From assembly GCF_014196495.1 (NCBI RefSeq), contig NZ_JACIDT010000005.1:232584-296583 (forward strand): 64,000 bases of DNA, written 5' to 3'. Within the stretch, counting starts at the first letter, position 1, and every line of letters starts with the position of its first letter. This document shows positions 37,166 through 46,170 of the stretch, in pieces. The stretch is from Sphingobium jiangsuense (lineage in GTDB: Bacteria > Pseudomonadota > Alphaproteobacteria > Sphingomonadales > Sphingomonadaceae). A program made the position numbers and the translations under genes. The notes under the pieces are model-generated. The model was not told the origin of the DNA. It did not search any database and saw only the letters and a program-made list of their open reading frames with translations.

Positions 37166-38992
37166 CTATCCGATCGGCGCACAGGCGGCGCGCAGCCAGC
37201 CCTGCACCTCCTCCGGCACCAGCGGCGCGACGCGGCGCAGCGTTTCGGCATGATAGGCGTCGAGCCAGTCCCGCTCCTCCGGCGACAGCAGCGAAACCTC
37301 CACCAGCGCGCGGTCGATCGGCACGAAGCTCAGCGTGCGCAGGCCCAGCATCGGCTTTTCCGCGCCCGCGATCGCCCGTTCCTCGACCAGCACCAGATTT
37401 TCGATGCGGATGCCGTAGCCGCCGGTCTTGTAATAGCCCGGCTCGTTGGAGCAGATCATGCCGGGGCGCAGCGGCTCGGTGCTGCCGCCGAAGGTCGCGA
37501 TGCGCTGCGGTCCTTCGTGCACCGAGAGGAAGCTGCCGACGCCATGGCCGGTGCCGTGCGCGTAATCGAGGCCGCGTTCCCACAGCGCCCGCCGCGCCAG
37601 CGTGTCGAGCTGGCCGCCGCTGGTCCCGGCCGGGAAGATCGCGCGGGCCAGCGCGATGTGGCCTTTCAGCACCAGCGTGAAGCGCTCGCGCATTTCCGCC
37701 GTGGGCGTGCCGATGGCGAGGGTGCGGGTGATGTCGGTGGTGCCGTCGCGATATTGCCCGCCCGAATCGACCAGATAGAGCATGTCCGGCTCGATCCGCC
37801 GGTCGGTTTCCGGCGTCACGCGATAATGGACGATCGCCCCGTTCGGCCCCGCGCCGCTGATCGTGTCGAAGCTGAGGTCGACCAGCGCGCCCGTTTCGGC
37901 GCGGAAGGCGCGCAGCCGGTCGGCGGCGGACAGCTCGGTCTGCGTCCCCTTCGGCCCCTCGATGCCGATCCAGTGGAGGAAGCGGGTCAGCGCCGCGCCG
38001 TCGCGCAGCTGCGCGGCGTCATGGCCGGCGATCTCGGCCGGGTTCTTGATCGCCTTGGCCAGCACGGCGGGGTCGCGCACCGGGTCGATGACCGCGCCGC
38101 CCGCCTCCAGCCGCTCGAAGATCGCGGCCACCGCGCGTTCGGGATCGACCGCGACGCGCTTGCCGCGATAATCGGCCTCCAGCGCGGCGGCGAAGGCGTC
38201 GCGATCCCGCAGCGCCACCCGGTTGCCGAGATGGGCGCGCAACTCGTCCGTCAGCTTTTCCGGCGCGATGAACAGGTCCGCCGTGCCGTCCGCCTTCGCG
38301 ATCGCATAGGACAGCGCGACCGGCGTGTGGTCGACGTCGCTGCCCCGGATGTTGAACGTCCATGCGATCGAATCGAGCGCGGAGAGGATCGCCGCATCGT
38401 CGCCGCGCCGCGCCAGCCAGGCGGCGATGTCGTCCAGCTTCTCCTCATGCGCCTTGCCCGCATGGGCCAGCGGATGGGGCGCGGCCGGGGCGAGCGAGGG
38501 GGCGGGGCGATCGGTCCACACCGCATCGACGGGATTGTCCGCGATCGCGACCAGCGCCGCGCCCTTCGCCGCCAGCAGCGCGCCGAGCTCGCGCACCTCG
38601 TCGCGGGTGTGGAGCCACGGGTCGTAGCCGATGCGGTCGCCCGCCCGCACCTGTCCGGCCAGCCATGCGGAAGGCGGCGCGGCGGGCAGGTCGCCATAGT
38701 CGTAGAGCGCCCCGTCCACCTGATCGCGCACCTGAAGCGTGTAGCGCCCGTCGGTGAAGACCGCCGCCTTTTCCGCCAGCACGACCGCGCTGCCCGCCGA
38801 TCCGCCGAAGCCGGTCAGCCAGGCGAGGCGCTGCGCATAGGCGCCGACATATTCGCTCCGGTGCTCGTCGGTCAGCGGCACGATGAAGCCCTGAAGGCCG
38901 CGCCGCGCCAGTTCGGTGCGCAGCGCGGCGAGGCGCCGTGCGGCGTCCTTGTCCCGGACCGGGGCTTCGGGGGCGAGGGAGGCGGTAGACAT
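37166..38992 (-). CDS. Xaa-Pro aminopeptidase (M24B family, long form)
   Basis: 608 residues from the ATG at 38992. Two N-terminal creatinase-like domains (MSTASLAPEA to about residue 310) precede a pita-bread catalytic domain with the dinuclear metal ligands: VDSGGQYRDGTTDITRT (two Asp), HGTGHGVGSFLSVHEGP (His), NEPGYYKTGGYGIRIENL (Glu, Glu). The C-terminal extension is that of the long, eukaryote-like aminopeptidase P group. It removes N-terminal residues before proline. It is divergent from the oligopeptidase gene with an 84-bp gap and is followed by the cupin gene. Confidence 0.93.
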   Translation of the reverse strand: MSTASLAPEAPVRDKDAARRLAALRTELARRGLQGFIVPLTDEHRSEYVGAYAQRLAWLTGFGGSAGSAVVLAEKAAVFTDGRYTLQVRDQVDGALYDYGDLPAAPPSAWLAGQVRAGDRIGYDPWLHTRDEVRELGALLAAKGAALVAIADNPVDAVWTDRPAPSLAPAAPHPLAHAGKAHEEKLDDIAAWLARRGDDAAILSALDSIAWTFNIRGSDVDHTPVALSYAIAKADGTADLFIAPEKLTDELRAHLGNRVALRDRDAFAAALEADYRGKRVAVDPERAVAAIFERLEAGGAVIDPVRDPAVLAKAIKNPAEIAGHDAAQLRDGAALTRFLHWIGIEGPKGTQTELSAADRLRAFRAETGALVDLSFDTISGAGPNGAIVHYRVTPETDRRIEPDMLYLVDSGGQYRDGTTDITRTLAIGTPTAEMRERFTLVLKGHIALARAIFPAGTSGGQLDTLARRALWERGLDYAHGTGHGVGSFLSVHEGPQRIATFGGSTEPLRPGMICSNEPGYYKTGGYGIRIENLVLVEERAIAGAEKPMLGLRTLSFVPIDRALVEVSLLSPEERDWLDAYHAETLRRVAPLVPEEVQGWLRAACAPIG

Positions 38993-39076
38993 TCTTCCAT
39001 CCTTGCAGCATGGCGACAGGCGACCAACATAAGGACGGGCGGGCCGTTCCGCCACCGCTCAGATACGGGATATCGA

Positions 39077-41152
39077 ATGCACGACCTTTCCCCTTCCCTC
39101 TCCCCCATGGTTTCCGCGCCCGTCGCGGAGCGCCGCCCGCACCGGATCGAACAGCATGGCCGCGTGCTCGACGATCCCTATGCGTGGCTGCGCGATCCCG
39201 GCTATCCGGAGGTGAAGGACAAGGACGTGCTGGCCTATCTGGAGGCGGAGAACCGCTGGTTCGAGCAGGCGATGGAACCGCACAAGGCGACCATCGACGC
39301 ATTGTTCGAGGAGATGAAGGGCCGCATCAAGGAGGACGACCGCTCCGTCCCGCAAAAGGATGGCGATCATATCTACTGGCGCGCGTTCGAGATCGGCGCG
39401 CAATATCGCAAATGGTATCGCAAGCCCGCCGGCGGCGGTGAGGACCAGCTGATCCTCGACGAACCGGCACTGGCCGAGGGGCATGAATATTTTCGCCTGG
39501 GCGCGGTGTCGGTGTCGCCCTGCGGCCGTTATCTCGCCTTCGCCGTCGATACCGATGGCGGCGAGCGGTTCGAGGCGCGCATCCGCGACCTCACCACCGG
39601 CGAGATGCTGCCCGATGTGATCCCCGGCACCTTGTCGGCGCTGGTGTGGACCAGCGACAGCAAGGCGCTGCTCTACAGCCTCGCCAACGAGAACTGGCGC
39701 ACCGACAATGCGCGGGTGCATGTGCTGGGCACGCCGATCGGGCAGGACCGCGAGATTTTCCACGAGGATGACGAGGGCTTCCGCGTTTCCATCGGGCTGT
39801 CCTCCTCGGAGAAATGGATCATCATCGGCACCGGCGACCATGTGACGAGCGAGGCGTGGCTGGTCCCCGCCGACGATCCCTTCGCGCCGCCCCGGCTGGT
39901 GTCGGCGCGGCGGGAAGGGCGCGAATATGATGTCGATGAGCATGAAGGCACGCTCTACATCCGCGCCAACGACACCCATCCCAATTTCCGGCTGGTGAAG
40001 GCGCCCGTCGAGGCGCCCGACCGGTGGGAGGAGGTGATCGCGGCGGATCCGCATTTCTACCTGACCGATTTCACGCTGTTCAAGGGCTTCTACGTCACCG
40101 AAGGGCGGCTCGACGGCCTCGACCAGATCGAGCTGCGCGATTACGAGACGCATCGGGCGAAGCGGCTGGCGTTCCCGGAGGCGAGCTATACCGCCTCGCT
40201 CGACGACAATCCCGAATATGACGTGACGAAGATCCGCATCGGCTATGAATCGATGGTCACGCCCGACACCATCTATGATTACCACCTCGCCACCGGGGAG
40301 TGGGAACTGCTGAAGGTGCAGGAAATTCCGTCCGGCTATGACGCGTCGGCCTATGCGACGCAGCGGCTGACGATCCCGGCGCGGGACGGCACGCAGATCC
40401 CGGTGTCGATCGTCTATCCGAAGGATTTCCCGATGGACGGGACCGGGCGGCTGCATCTCTACGGCTATGGCGCCTATGGCCTGGCGATGGAGCCGGGCTT
40501 CTCGACCGCGCGGCTGTCGCTGCTCGATCGCGGCTTCGCCTATGCGATCGCGCATATCCGCGGTGGCGACGATCTGGGCCAGCAATGGTATCTCGACGGC
40601 AAGCTTGACAAGCGCGTCAACACGTTCAACGATTTCGTCGATGTGGCGAAGGGGCTGATCGAGCGCGGCTTCACCGCCAAGGGGCGGATCAGCATTTCCG
40701 GCGGATCGGCGGGCGGCGAGCTGATGGGCGCGGTGCTGAACAGCGACCCGGACCTGTGGGGCGCGGCGGTCGCGCATGTGCCGTTCGTCGATGTGCTGAG
40801 CACGATGCTGGACGCCTCGCTGCCGCTGACGCCGGGCGAATGGCCCGAATGGGGCAACCCTATAGAGGACGAGAAGGCGTTCGACTTGATCGCCTCCTAT
40901 TGCCCCTATCAGAATGTGCAGCGCCAAGCCTATCCGCCGCTGCTGGTGACGGCGGGCCTCAACGACCCGCGCGTCACCTATTGGGAGCCGGCCAAATGGG
41001 TGGCGAAGCTGCGCGCCACCAAGACGGACGATAACGTGCTGCTGCTCAAGACCAATATGGGCGCGGGCCATGGCGGCAAGTCCGGCCGGTTCGAATCCCT
41101 GCGCGAAACGGCGGAGGAGTTTGCGTTCATCCTCTGGCAGATGCCCGAATAG
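39077..41152 (+). CDS. ptrB: Oligopeptidase B-like S9 serine peptidase
   Basis: 691 residues from the ATG at 39077. An N-terminal beta-propeller (ERRPHRIEQHGRVLDDPYAW opening, typical of S9A) is followed by an alpha/beta hydrolase with nucleophile Ser544 (SGGSAGGELMG), Asp in GLNDPRV and His665 (GAGHGGKSG). Upstream are LYGYGAYG and AHIRGGDDLGQQWY, both family signatures. It cleaves short peptides, usually after Arg or Lys. No signal peptide, so cytoplasmic. Confidence 0.94.
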   Translation: MHDLSPSLSPMVSAPVAERRPHRIEQHGRVLDDPYAWLRDPGYPEVKDKDVLAYLEAENRWFEQAMEPHKATIDALFEEMKGRIKEDDRSVPQKDGDHIYWRAFEIGAQYRKWYRKPAGGGEDQLILDEPALAEGHEYFRLGAVSVSPCGRYLAFAVDTDGGERFEARIRDLTTGEMLPDVIPGTLSALVWTSDSKALLYSLANENWRTDNARVHVLGTPIGQDREIFHEDDEGFRVSIGLSSSEKWIIIGTGDHVTSEAWLVPADDPFAPPRLVSARREGREYDVDEHEGTLYIRANDTHPNFRLVKAPVEAPDRWEEVIAADPHFYLTDFTLFKGFYVTEGRLDGLDQIELRDYETHRAKRLAFPEASYTASLDDNPEYDVTKIRIGYESMVTPDTIYDYHLATGEWELLKVQEIPSGYDASAYATQRLTIPARDGTQIPVSIVYPKDFPMDGTGRLHLYGYGAYGLAMEPGFSTARLSLLDRGFAYAIAHIRGGDDLGQQWYLDGKLDKRVNTFNDFVDVAKGLIERGFTAKGRISISGGSAGGELMGAVLNSDPDLWGAAVAHVPFVDVLSTMLDASLPLTPGEWPEWGNPIEDEKAFDLIASYCPYQNVQRQAYPPLLVTAGLNDPRVTYWEPAKWVAKLRATKTDDNVLLLKTNMGAGHGGKSGRFESLRETAEEFAFILWQMPE

Positions 41153-41311
41153 GGCGGTCGAGATTCCGCTCATGCGGGCCTGCGAGCCGGAGGCGACCGA
41201 AGGTCAACCGCGCCATTCTGCGCTTCGGTGCTCACGACCCTTTAGGTCGCTGCGCTCCGATGCTCGAATAGCACGCTTCTCGGCTCCACCTGAACGAAAT
41301 CTCGACCGCCC
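41152..41311. repeat. Long-range inverted repeat between convergent genes
   Basis: GGGCGGTCGAGATT (41152-41165) is matched by its exact complement at 41298-41311, the two arms abutting the stop codons of the flanking convergent genes. The enclosed 130 bp contain further partly complementary blocks. It probably forms one large stem that ends both transcripts. Confidence 0.65.
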
Positions 41312-41321
41312 TGGGCTCTTC

Positions 41322-42359
41322 CTAACGGGCGGCGGGCGCGGGCGTCGGCGCAGGCTCCGGGGTCAGCGACGCGCCGCTTTCCTCCTCGTCCGGGTTGACC
41401 GGGGGCGGAGGGGCGACCTGCATCGATCCGGCGCGGGCGCTGCTGGGCACGCTGCGCGGCTCCAGGATCGCGGCGGCCTCGATCACGTCGAGCGCGCGGC
41501 GGGCCTCGTTATATTTGCGCGCCATCTGGATCCAGCTGTCGGCCTTTTCATGATCGGGCAGACGCTCGATTTCCCGCAGCGCGGAATTGACCCGCTCCGA
41601 CGAGATCATCAGCCGGGTGCGCGCGATCACCTGCTGCGGCACCGGCGACGGCGCATCGGCCTTGCGGATGATGATGAGATTGGCCAGTTCGCGCCGGGTG
41701 GCGGCCCACCAGTCGGTTTTGCCGCCGCTCTTGCCCAGCAGGGCGGGGGCGACCTCCTCCAGCTCGGCTTGCAGGTCGGCGATGGTGACGGGCGCATGGG
41801 CGGCGTTGATGATGGTGGCGACCGCGCGGGGCTGGCTGTCGCCGAAGCGCAGGCGCAGCTCCCCCTCCAGATAGCCGAGCGGCGCCCCGCGATCGAGCGC
41901 CCGGCGCGTCGCGAAGGCGATCAGCAGGCCCTCCGCCCGCGCGGCATCCGCGCCGGCCGCGTTCGCCTGCACGGAAATGCCGTCCAGCCGCGTCGAAACG
42001 GCGGCGAGGCGGGCCTCCAGCGCCGCGACGCTGAGCGGATTGACATCAGGCGGCAGCGTGGCGGCGGCAGGAACGCGGTTGCTCACCCGGCCGTCCAGCA
42101 GCGCCTGGCTGCCATTGTCGATCGCCGCCTGTTCCGAACCCTTGTCCCTGTTCCACCAGCCTTCGAGCTTCGGCAGCCCCCAGAGCGTCGCCCCGATGCC
42201 GCCGCCGAAGGCCAGCAGCACCAGCACCGGCAGCAACCAGCCGGCGCGCGCGGGCCGTGGGGGATGATAGGCGATCGGGCCGGGCGGCGGAGGCGGCGCG
42301 GGCGCGGTATGGGCTTCGTCTGCGAAAGGGCCAGCCTGACCGGGAATGTCGCTGCTCAT
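41322..42359 (-). CDS. Membrane-anchored COG4223/mitofilin-like protein of the heme operon
   Basis: 345 residues. A Pro-rich cytoplasmic start (APAPPPPPGPIAYHPPRPAR), one membrane segment at about residues 41-60 (WLLPVLVLLAFGGGIGATLW), a helical, Ala-rich periplasmic body with coiled-coil potential, and a Pro/Ala-rich end. The place after hemC-hemD and this architecture match the alphaproteobacterial HemX-like/mitofilin-domain proteins (COG4223). Role unknown; envelope organisation has been suggested for relatives. Confidence 0.75.
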   Translation of the reverse strand: MSSDIPGQAGPFADEAHTAPAPPPPPGPIAYHPPRPARAGWLLPVLVLLAFGGGIGATLWGLPKLEGWWNRDKGSEQAAIDNGSQALLDGRVSNRVPAAATLPPDVNPLSVAALEARLAAVSTRLDGISVQANAAGADAARAEGLLIAFATRRALDRGAPLGYLEGELRLRFGDSQPRAVATIINAAHAPVTIADLQAELEEVAPALLGKSGGKTDWWAATRRELANLIIIRKADAPSPVPQQVIARTRLMISSERVNSALREIERLPDHEKADSWIQMARKYNEARRALDVIEAAAILEPRSVPSSARAGSMQVAPPPPVNPDEEESGASLTPEPAPTPAPAAR

Positions 42360-42397
42360 CTATGTCCTTGGCGCCGTGGTGGAAAAAGGGTGCGCCT

Positions 42398-43081
42398 TCA
42401 TTGGCATATTTGACGGGCCAAGACCAGTAGGGCCGGATCGTCGGGGGTCGGCGCCGCCAGCGCGCGCCGCCAGCCTTCGCCCGCCGCGTCGCGCGCGGCC
42501 GGGGAAATGGCGACGAGGGCGAGGCGCGCCCGCGCCTCCGCCGGGATGAGCGCGGCCAGCCGCTGCGCCGCGCGGGGGGAATGGGCGAGGACGATATCGG
42601 CGCGTTGCAGGAGAGGGGCCAGCTCCTCGCCGCTCCCAGCCTCGACCGCGCGATAGACGGGGCGGCGGACGATGCGGAGCGCGCCGGGGTCGGCCTTGCG
42701 ATAGTCCGCGCCGCACAGGTGCAGCACATGGCGATGCCCGGCCTCGCCCAGGGCGGCGATCATCGCCCGCGCATCCGGCCCGGCGACGGTCACGCGGCGA
42801 AAGCCATGGGCGCGCGCCGCCTCCGCCGTCGGCTCCCCGACCGCGACGACCGGCAGGTCGTGATAGAGCGCCAGCTTCGGCCCGCCATGGCGCAGGCCGT
42901 TGGCGCTGCTCAGCATCAGCGCGTCGAAAGCCGCGGGGTCTGGCGCGTCCCATGCCAGCGGCTCGACCCGGAACAGCGGGTAGACCAGCGCTTCCATCCC
43001 CATCGCCCGCGCCCGCCGCGCCGTCGCCTCGGCCCCCGGCTGCGGGCGGCAGACGAGCAGCGCGGGTGCCGCCCCGGTCAT
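42398..43081 (-). CDS. hemD: Uroporphyrinogen-III synthase
   Basis: 227 residues from the ATG at 43081, overlapping the hemC stop by 4 bp. The family is poorly conserved, but the two-domain layout is visible: LLVCRPQPGAEATARRARAMG, LMLSSANGLRHGG, VAVGEPTAEAARAHGF, HLCGADYRKADPG, and IVLAHSPRAAQRLAALI. It cyclises hydroxymethylbilane to uroporphyrinogen III. Operon hemC-hemD-COG4223. Confidence 0.9.
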   Translation of the reverse strand: MTGAAPALLVCRPQPGAEATARRARAMGMEALVYPLFRVEPLAWDAPDPAAFDALMLSSANGLRHGGPKLALYHDLPVVAVGEPTAEAARAHGFRRVTVAGPDARAMIAALGEAGHRHVLHLCGADYRKADPGALRIVRRPVYRAVEAGSGEELAPLLQRADIVLAHSPRAAQRLAALIPAEARARLALVAISPAARDAAGEGWRRALAAPTPDDPALLVLARQICQ

Positions 43082-44016
43082 GGCGTGAAGAGCGCCCGCA
43101 GCGACGGGCTGGCGGCGGCGAGCAGTTCCCGCCCCAGCGCATAGGCCGCCGCATGGTCGCCCCGGTCGATCAGGCGGACGTCGGCGATATGCTCGGTGCC
43201 GTCGGGCGAGAGAATCTCCGCGCGCAGCCGGATATGCCCGCCCTGTTCCACCGTGCCCAGCGCGGCGATCGGCGAATGGCAACTGCCGTCCAGCCCCTCC
43301 AGCACCGCGCGCTCGGCATGGACGCAATCGCTGGTCGCGCGATGATCGACCGCCCCGACCAGTGCGGCGATGGTGGCGTTGCCCGCCAGCACCTCGATGC
43401 CGATCGCCCCCTGCGAGGGCGCGGGCAGCATCTGCGCCACCGGCACGGGCGTTCCCACATGCGTCTGGCCCAGCCGCGCCAGCCCCGCCGTCGCGAGCAG
43501 CGTCGCGTCGGCCTCGCCCGCCTCCAGCCGGGCGAGGCGCGTCGCGACATTGCCGCGGAACAGCACCGGCATGATATCGGGCCGCAGCCGCCGGATCTGC
43601 GCCGAGCGGCGCGGCGAACTGGTGCCGAGCCTGCCGCTCTGCGGCAGCGCCTCGATCGAAGCCGCGCCGACCAGCGTGTCGCGCACATCGGCGCGGGGCA
43701 GCATCGCGGCGATGCACAGTGTTTCCGGGCGGATCGTCTCCACATCCTTCATCGAATGGACCGAGGCGTCGATCGTGCCGTCATGCAGCCAATGGTCCAG
43801 CTCCTTGGTCCACAGCGCCTTGCCGCCGATATCGGCGAGCGGCCGGTCCAGCACCTTGTCGCCGCTGGCCGTCACCGGCACGATGACGACGCGGTTCTCC
43901 GCCCAGCCATGGGCGTCGCACAGCGCGCGCGCGGCGAGCCGGGCCTGCGCCATGGCGAGGGGGGAAGCGCGGCTGCCGAGGCGCAGCGGGCGATGGGGAG
44001 GGGCGGTGTCGGTCAT
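43078..44016 (-). CDS. hemC: Hydroxymethylbilane synthase (porphobilinogen deaminase)
   Basis: 312 residues from the ATG at 44016. Signature blocks: [72 protein letters not shown], and the dipyrromethane cofactor cysteine in [10 protein letters not shown]. It condenses four porphobilinogens. It is divergent from tsaD with a 46-bp gap. Confidence 0.96.
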   Translation of the reverse strand: MTDTAPPHRPLRLGSRASPLAMAQARLAARALCDAHGWAENRVVIVPVTASGDKVLDRPLADIGGKALWTKELDHWLHDGTIDASVHSMKDVETIRPETLCIAAMLPRADVRDTLVGAASIEALPQSGRLGTSSPRRSAQIRRLRPDIMPVLFRGNVATRLARLEAGEADATLLATAGLARLGQTHVGTPVPVAQMLPAPSQGAIGIEVLAGNATIAALVGAVDHRATSDCVHAERAVLEGLDGSCHSPIAALGTVEQGGHIRLRAEILSPDGTEHIADVRLIDRGDHAAAYALGRELLAAASPSLRALFTP

Positions 44017-44062
44017 ATCGGCCCTTGCTCTAATCGCCACGGGGTTTAGAGGAAAGGCGCAA

Positions 44063-45097
44063 ATGACGATCATCCTGGGCCTTGAATCGAGTTGCGACGA
44101 AACCGCCGCCGCGCTGGTGAGCGGGGACGGGCGTGTGCTCGCCCATCGCCTCGCCACGCAGGAGGCGCAGCATCGCCCCTATGGCGGGGTCGTGCCGGAA
44201 ATCGCCGCGCGCGCCCATGCCGAGGCGCTGATGCCGCTGGTCGACGCCGCGCTGGAAGAGGCGGGGCTGGCGCTGGCCGATGTGGACGCGATCGCCGCGA
44301 CCGCCGGGCCGGGGCTGATCGGCGGGGTGATGGTCGGCCTCGTCACCGGCAAGGCGCTGGCGCTGGCGGCGGGCAAGCCGCTGATCGCGGTCAACCATCT
44401 GGAAGGCCATGCGCTGTCCCCGCGTCTGGCGGACCAAAGCCTGCAATTCCCCTATATGCTGCTGCTGGTGTCGGGCGGGCATTGCCAGTTGCTGCGGGTC
44501 GAGGGCGTGGGGCGCTATCGCCGCCTCGCCACCACCATCGACGATGCGGCGGGCGAGGCGTTCGACAAGACCGCGAAGATGCTGGGCCTCGGCTATCCCG
44601 GCGGGCCGGAGGTGGAGAAGGCGGCGCTGCGGGGCGACCCGAAGGCTGTGCCGCTGCCCCGTCCGCTGGTCGGCAGCGGGGAGCCGCATTTCTCCTTCGC
44701 GGGTCTGAAAAGCGCGGTGCTGCGCGCGCGCGACAGCGGCAAATACAGCGTCGAGGATATCGCGGCGAGCTTCACGCAGGCGGTGGTCGATTGCCTGGTC
44801 GACCGCACGCGCCTTGCCCTGGACCAGAGTGAGGGGCTGACCGCGCTGGTCGTCGCGGGCGGGGTCGCGGCCAACCGGGCGGTGCGCGAGGCGCTTTCCG
44901 GCCTCGCGGAGAGCCGGGGCCTGCCTTTCGTCGCGCCGCCGCTGTGGCTGTGCACCGACAATGGCGCGATGATCGCCTGGGCGGGGGCGGAGCGCTTCCG
45001 CCTCGGCCTGACCGATGGAATGGACATCGCGGCGCGACCGCGCTGGCCGCTCGACCCGACCGCCGAAAGGGCGCGCGGCGCGGGGGTGAAGGCGTGA
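44063..45097 (+). CDS. tsaD: tRNA N6-threonylcarbamoyladenosine transferase
   Basis: 344 residues from the ATG at 44063 (GAGGAAAGG upstream). ASKHA-fold protein: [14 protein letters not shown] at the start, [14 protein letters not shown], metal motif [46 protein letters not shown] and [12 protein letters not shown]. It transfers the threonylcarbamoyl group to A37 of ANN-decoding tRNAs with TsaB/TsaE. Followed by gpsA after 40 bp, a common alphaproteobacterial pair. Confidence 0.96.
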   Translation: MTIILGLESSCDETAAALVSGDGRVLAHRLATQEAQHRPYGGVVPEIAARAHAEALMPLVDAALEEAGLALADVDAIAATAGPGLIGGVMVGLVTGKALALAAGKPLIAVNHLEGHALSPRLADQSLQFPYMLLLVSGGHCQLLRVEGVGRYRRLATTIDDAAGEAFDKTAKMLGLGYPGGPEVEKAALRGDPKAVPLPRPLVGSGEPHFSFAGLKSAVLRARDSGKYSVEDIAASFTQAVVDCLVDRTRLALDQSEGLTALVVAGGVAANRAVREALSGLAESRGLPFVAPPLWLCTDNGAMIAWAGAERFRLGLTDGMDIAARPRWPLDPTAERARGAGVKA

Positions 45098-45137
45098 ACG
45101 GGCGGAGGCTATTCATCCGCAAGGGGGAGGAACGGCA

Positions 45138-46112
45138 ATGAAGATCGGCGTAGTCGGGGCCGGGGCCTGGGGAACCGCGCTGGCGCAGGTCGCCGCGGCC
45201 AAGGGCGACGCGGTGACGCTGTGGGCGCTGGAGCCGGAGGTCGTGGCTTCGATCAACGATGCCCATGAAAACAGCCTCTATCTGCCCGGCGTGACGCTTT
45301 CTCCCACGATTCGCGCTGTGGACGATCTGGCGGCGCTGGCGGATTGCGACGCGCTGCTGGTCGTCGTTCCGGCCCAGCATCTGCGCGCGGTTCTGCGCCG
45401 CCTGCCGCGCGGCGAGGCGGCGCTGCTGCTGTGCGCCAAGGGGATAGAGGCGGGCAGCGGCCTGCTCGTCTCGCAGGTGGCGCAGCAGGAACGGCCCGAC
45501 GCGCCGATCGCGGTGCTGTCCGGCCCGACCTTCGCCCATGAGGTCGCGGCGGGCCTGCCGACGGCGGTGACGCTGGCCTGCGCTGACGCGGAGCTTGGGC
45601 AAAGGCTGGTCGAGCGCATCGCCCTGCCCGCCTTCCGCCCCTATCTGTCCGACGATGTGATCGGTGCGGAGGTCGGCGGCGCGGTGAAGAATGTGCTCGC
45701 CATCGCCTGCGGCGTCGCCGAGGGGGCGGGCATGGGCCTCAATGCGCGGGCCTCGCTCATCAGCCGGGGCTTTGCCGAGATGACGCGCTTCGGCCGGGCG
45801 CTGGGCGCGCGGGCGGAAACGCTGTCGGGCCTTTCCGGCCTCGGCGATCTGGTGCTGACCTGCTCGTCCACCAATTCGCGCAATTTCTCGCTGGGCAAGG
45901 GGCTGGGCGAGGGCGCGCGCGCCGCCGATCTGCTCGCCAACCGCCGCACCGTGGCCGAAGGCGCCTTCACCGCGCCGGTGCTACGCGACGTGGCGCGGCG
46001 GCTGGAGGTGGAAATGCCGATCGTCGAGGGCGTGTGCGCGCTGCTCGAAGGAACGGTGGACGTGGCGGACATGACCGGGATGCTGCTCGCCCGCCCGCTG
46101 CGCAGCGAATGA
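45138..46112 (+). CDS. gpsA: Glycerol-3-phosphate dehydrogenase [NAD(P)+]
   Basis: 324 residues. It has the N-terminal Rossmann motif GAGAWGTALAQVAA, SGPTFAHEVAAGLPTAVTLAC, the catalytic lysine in GGAVKNVLAIACG, and GLGDLVLTCSS and SRNFSLGKGLG. It reduces dihydroxyacetone phosphate to sn-glycerol 3-phosphate for phospholipid synthesis. GGGGAGGAACGGC precedes the ATG. Confidence 0.96.
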   Translation: MKIGVVGAGAWGTALAQVAAAKGDAVTLWALEPEVVASINDAHENSLYLPGVTLSPTIRAVDDLAALADCDALLVVVPAQHLRAVLRRLPRGEAALLLCAKGIEAGSGLLVSQVAQQERPDAPIAVLSGPTFAHEVAAGLPTAVTLACADAELGQRLVERIALPAFRPYLSDDVIGAEVGGAVKNVLAIACGVAEGAGMGLNARASLISRGFAEMTRFGRALGARAETLSGLSGLGDLVLTCSSTNSRNFSLGKGLGEGARAADLLANRRTVAEGAFTAPVLRDVARRLEVEMPIVEGVCALLEGTVDVADMTGMLLARPLRSE

Positions 46113-46170
46113 CAATATACTTGATGCGCGGCATGGCTTATGATCGCCGCGCTTTAGGAGGGTTAGCGGG

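Noticed and set aside
37118..41152. A 1344-codon open frame on the plus strand joining antisense of the aminopeptidase gene to the oligopeptidase gene
   Set aside because: The first 650 codons are the reverse complement of a clear M24B peptidase and are low-complexity His/Arg/Gly-rich, as expected of GC-rich antisense frames. The real gene starts at 39077.
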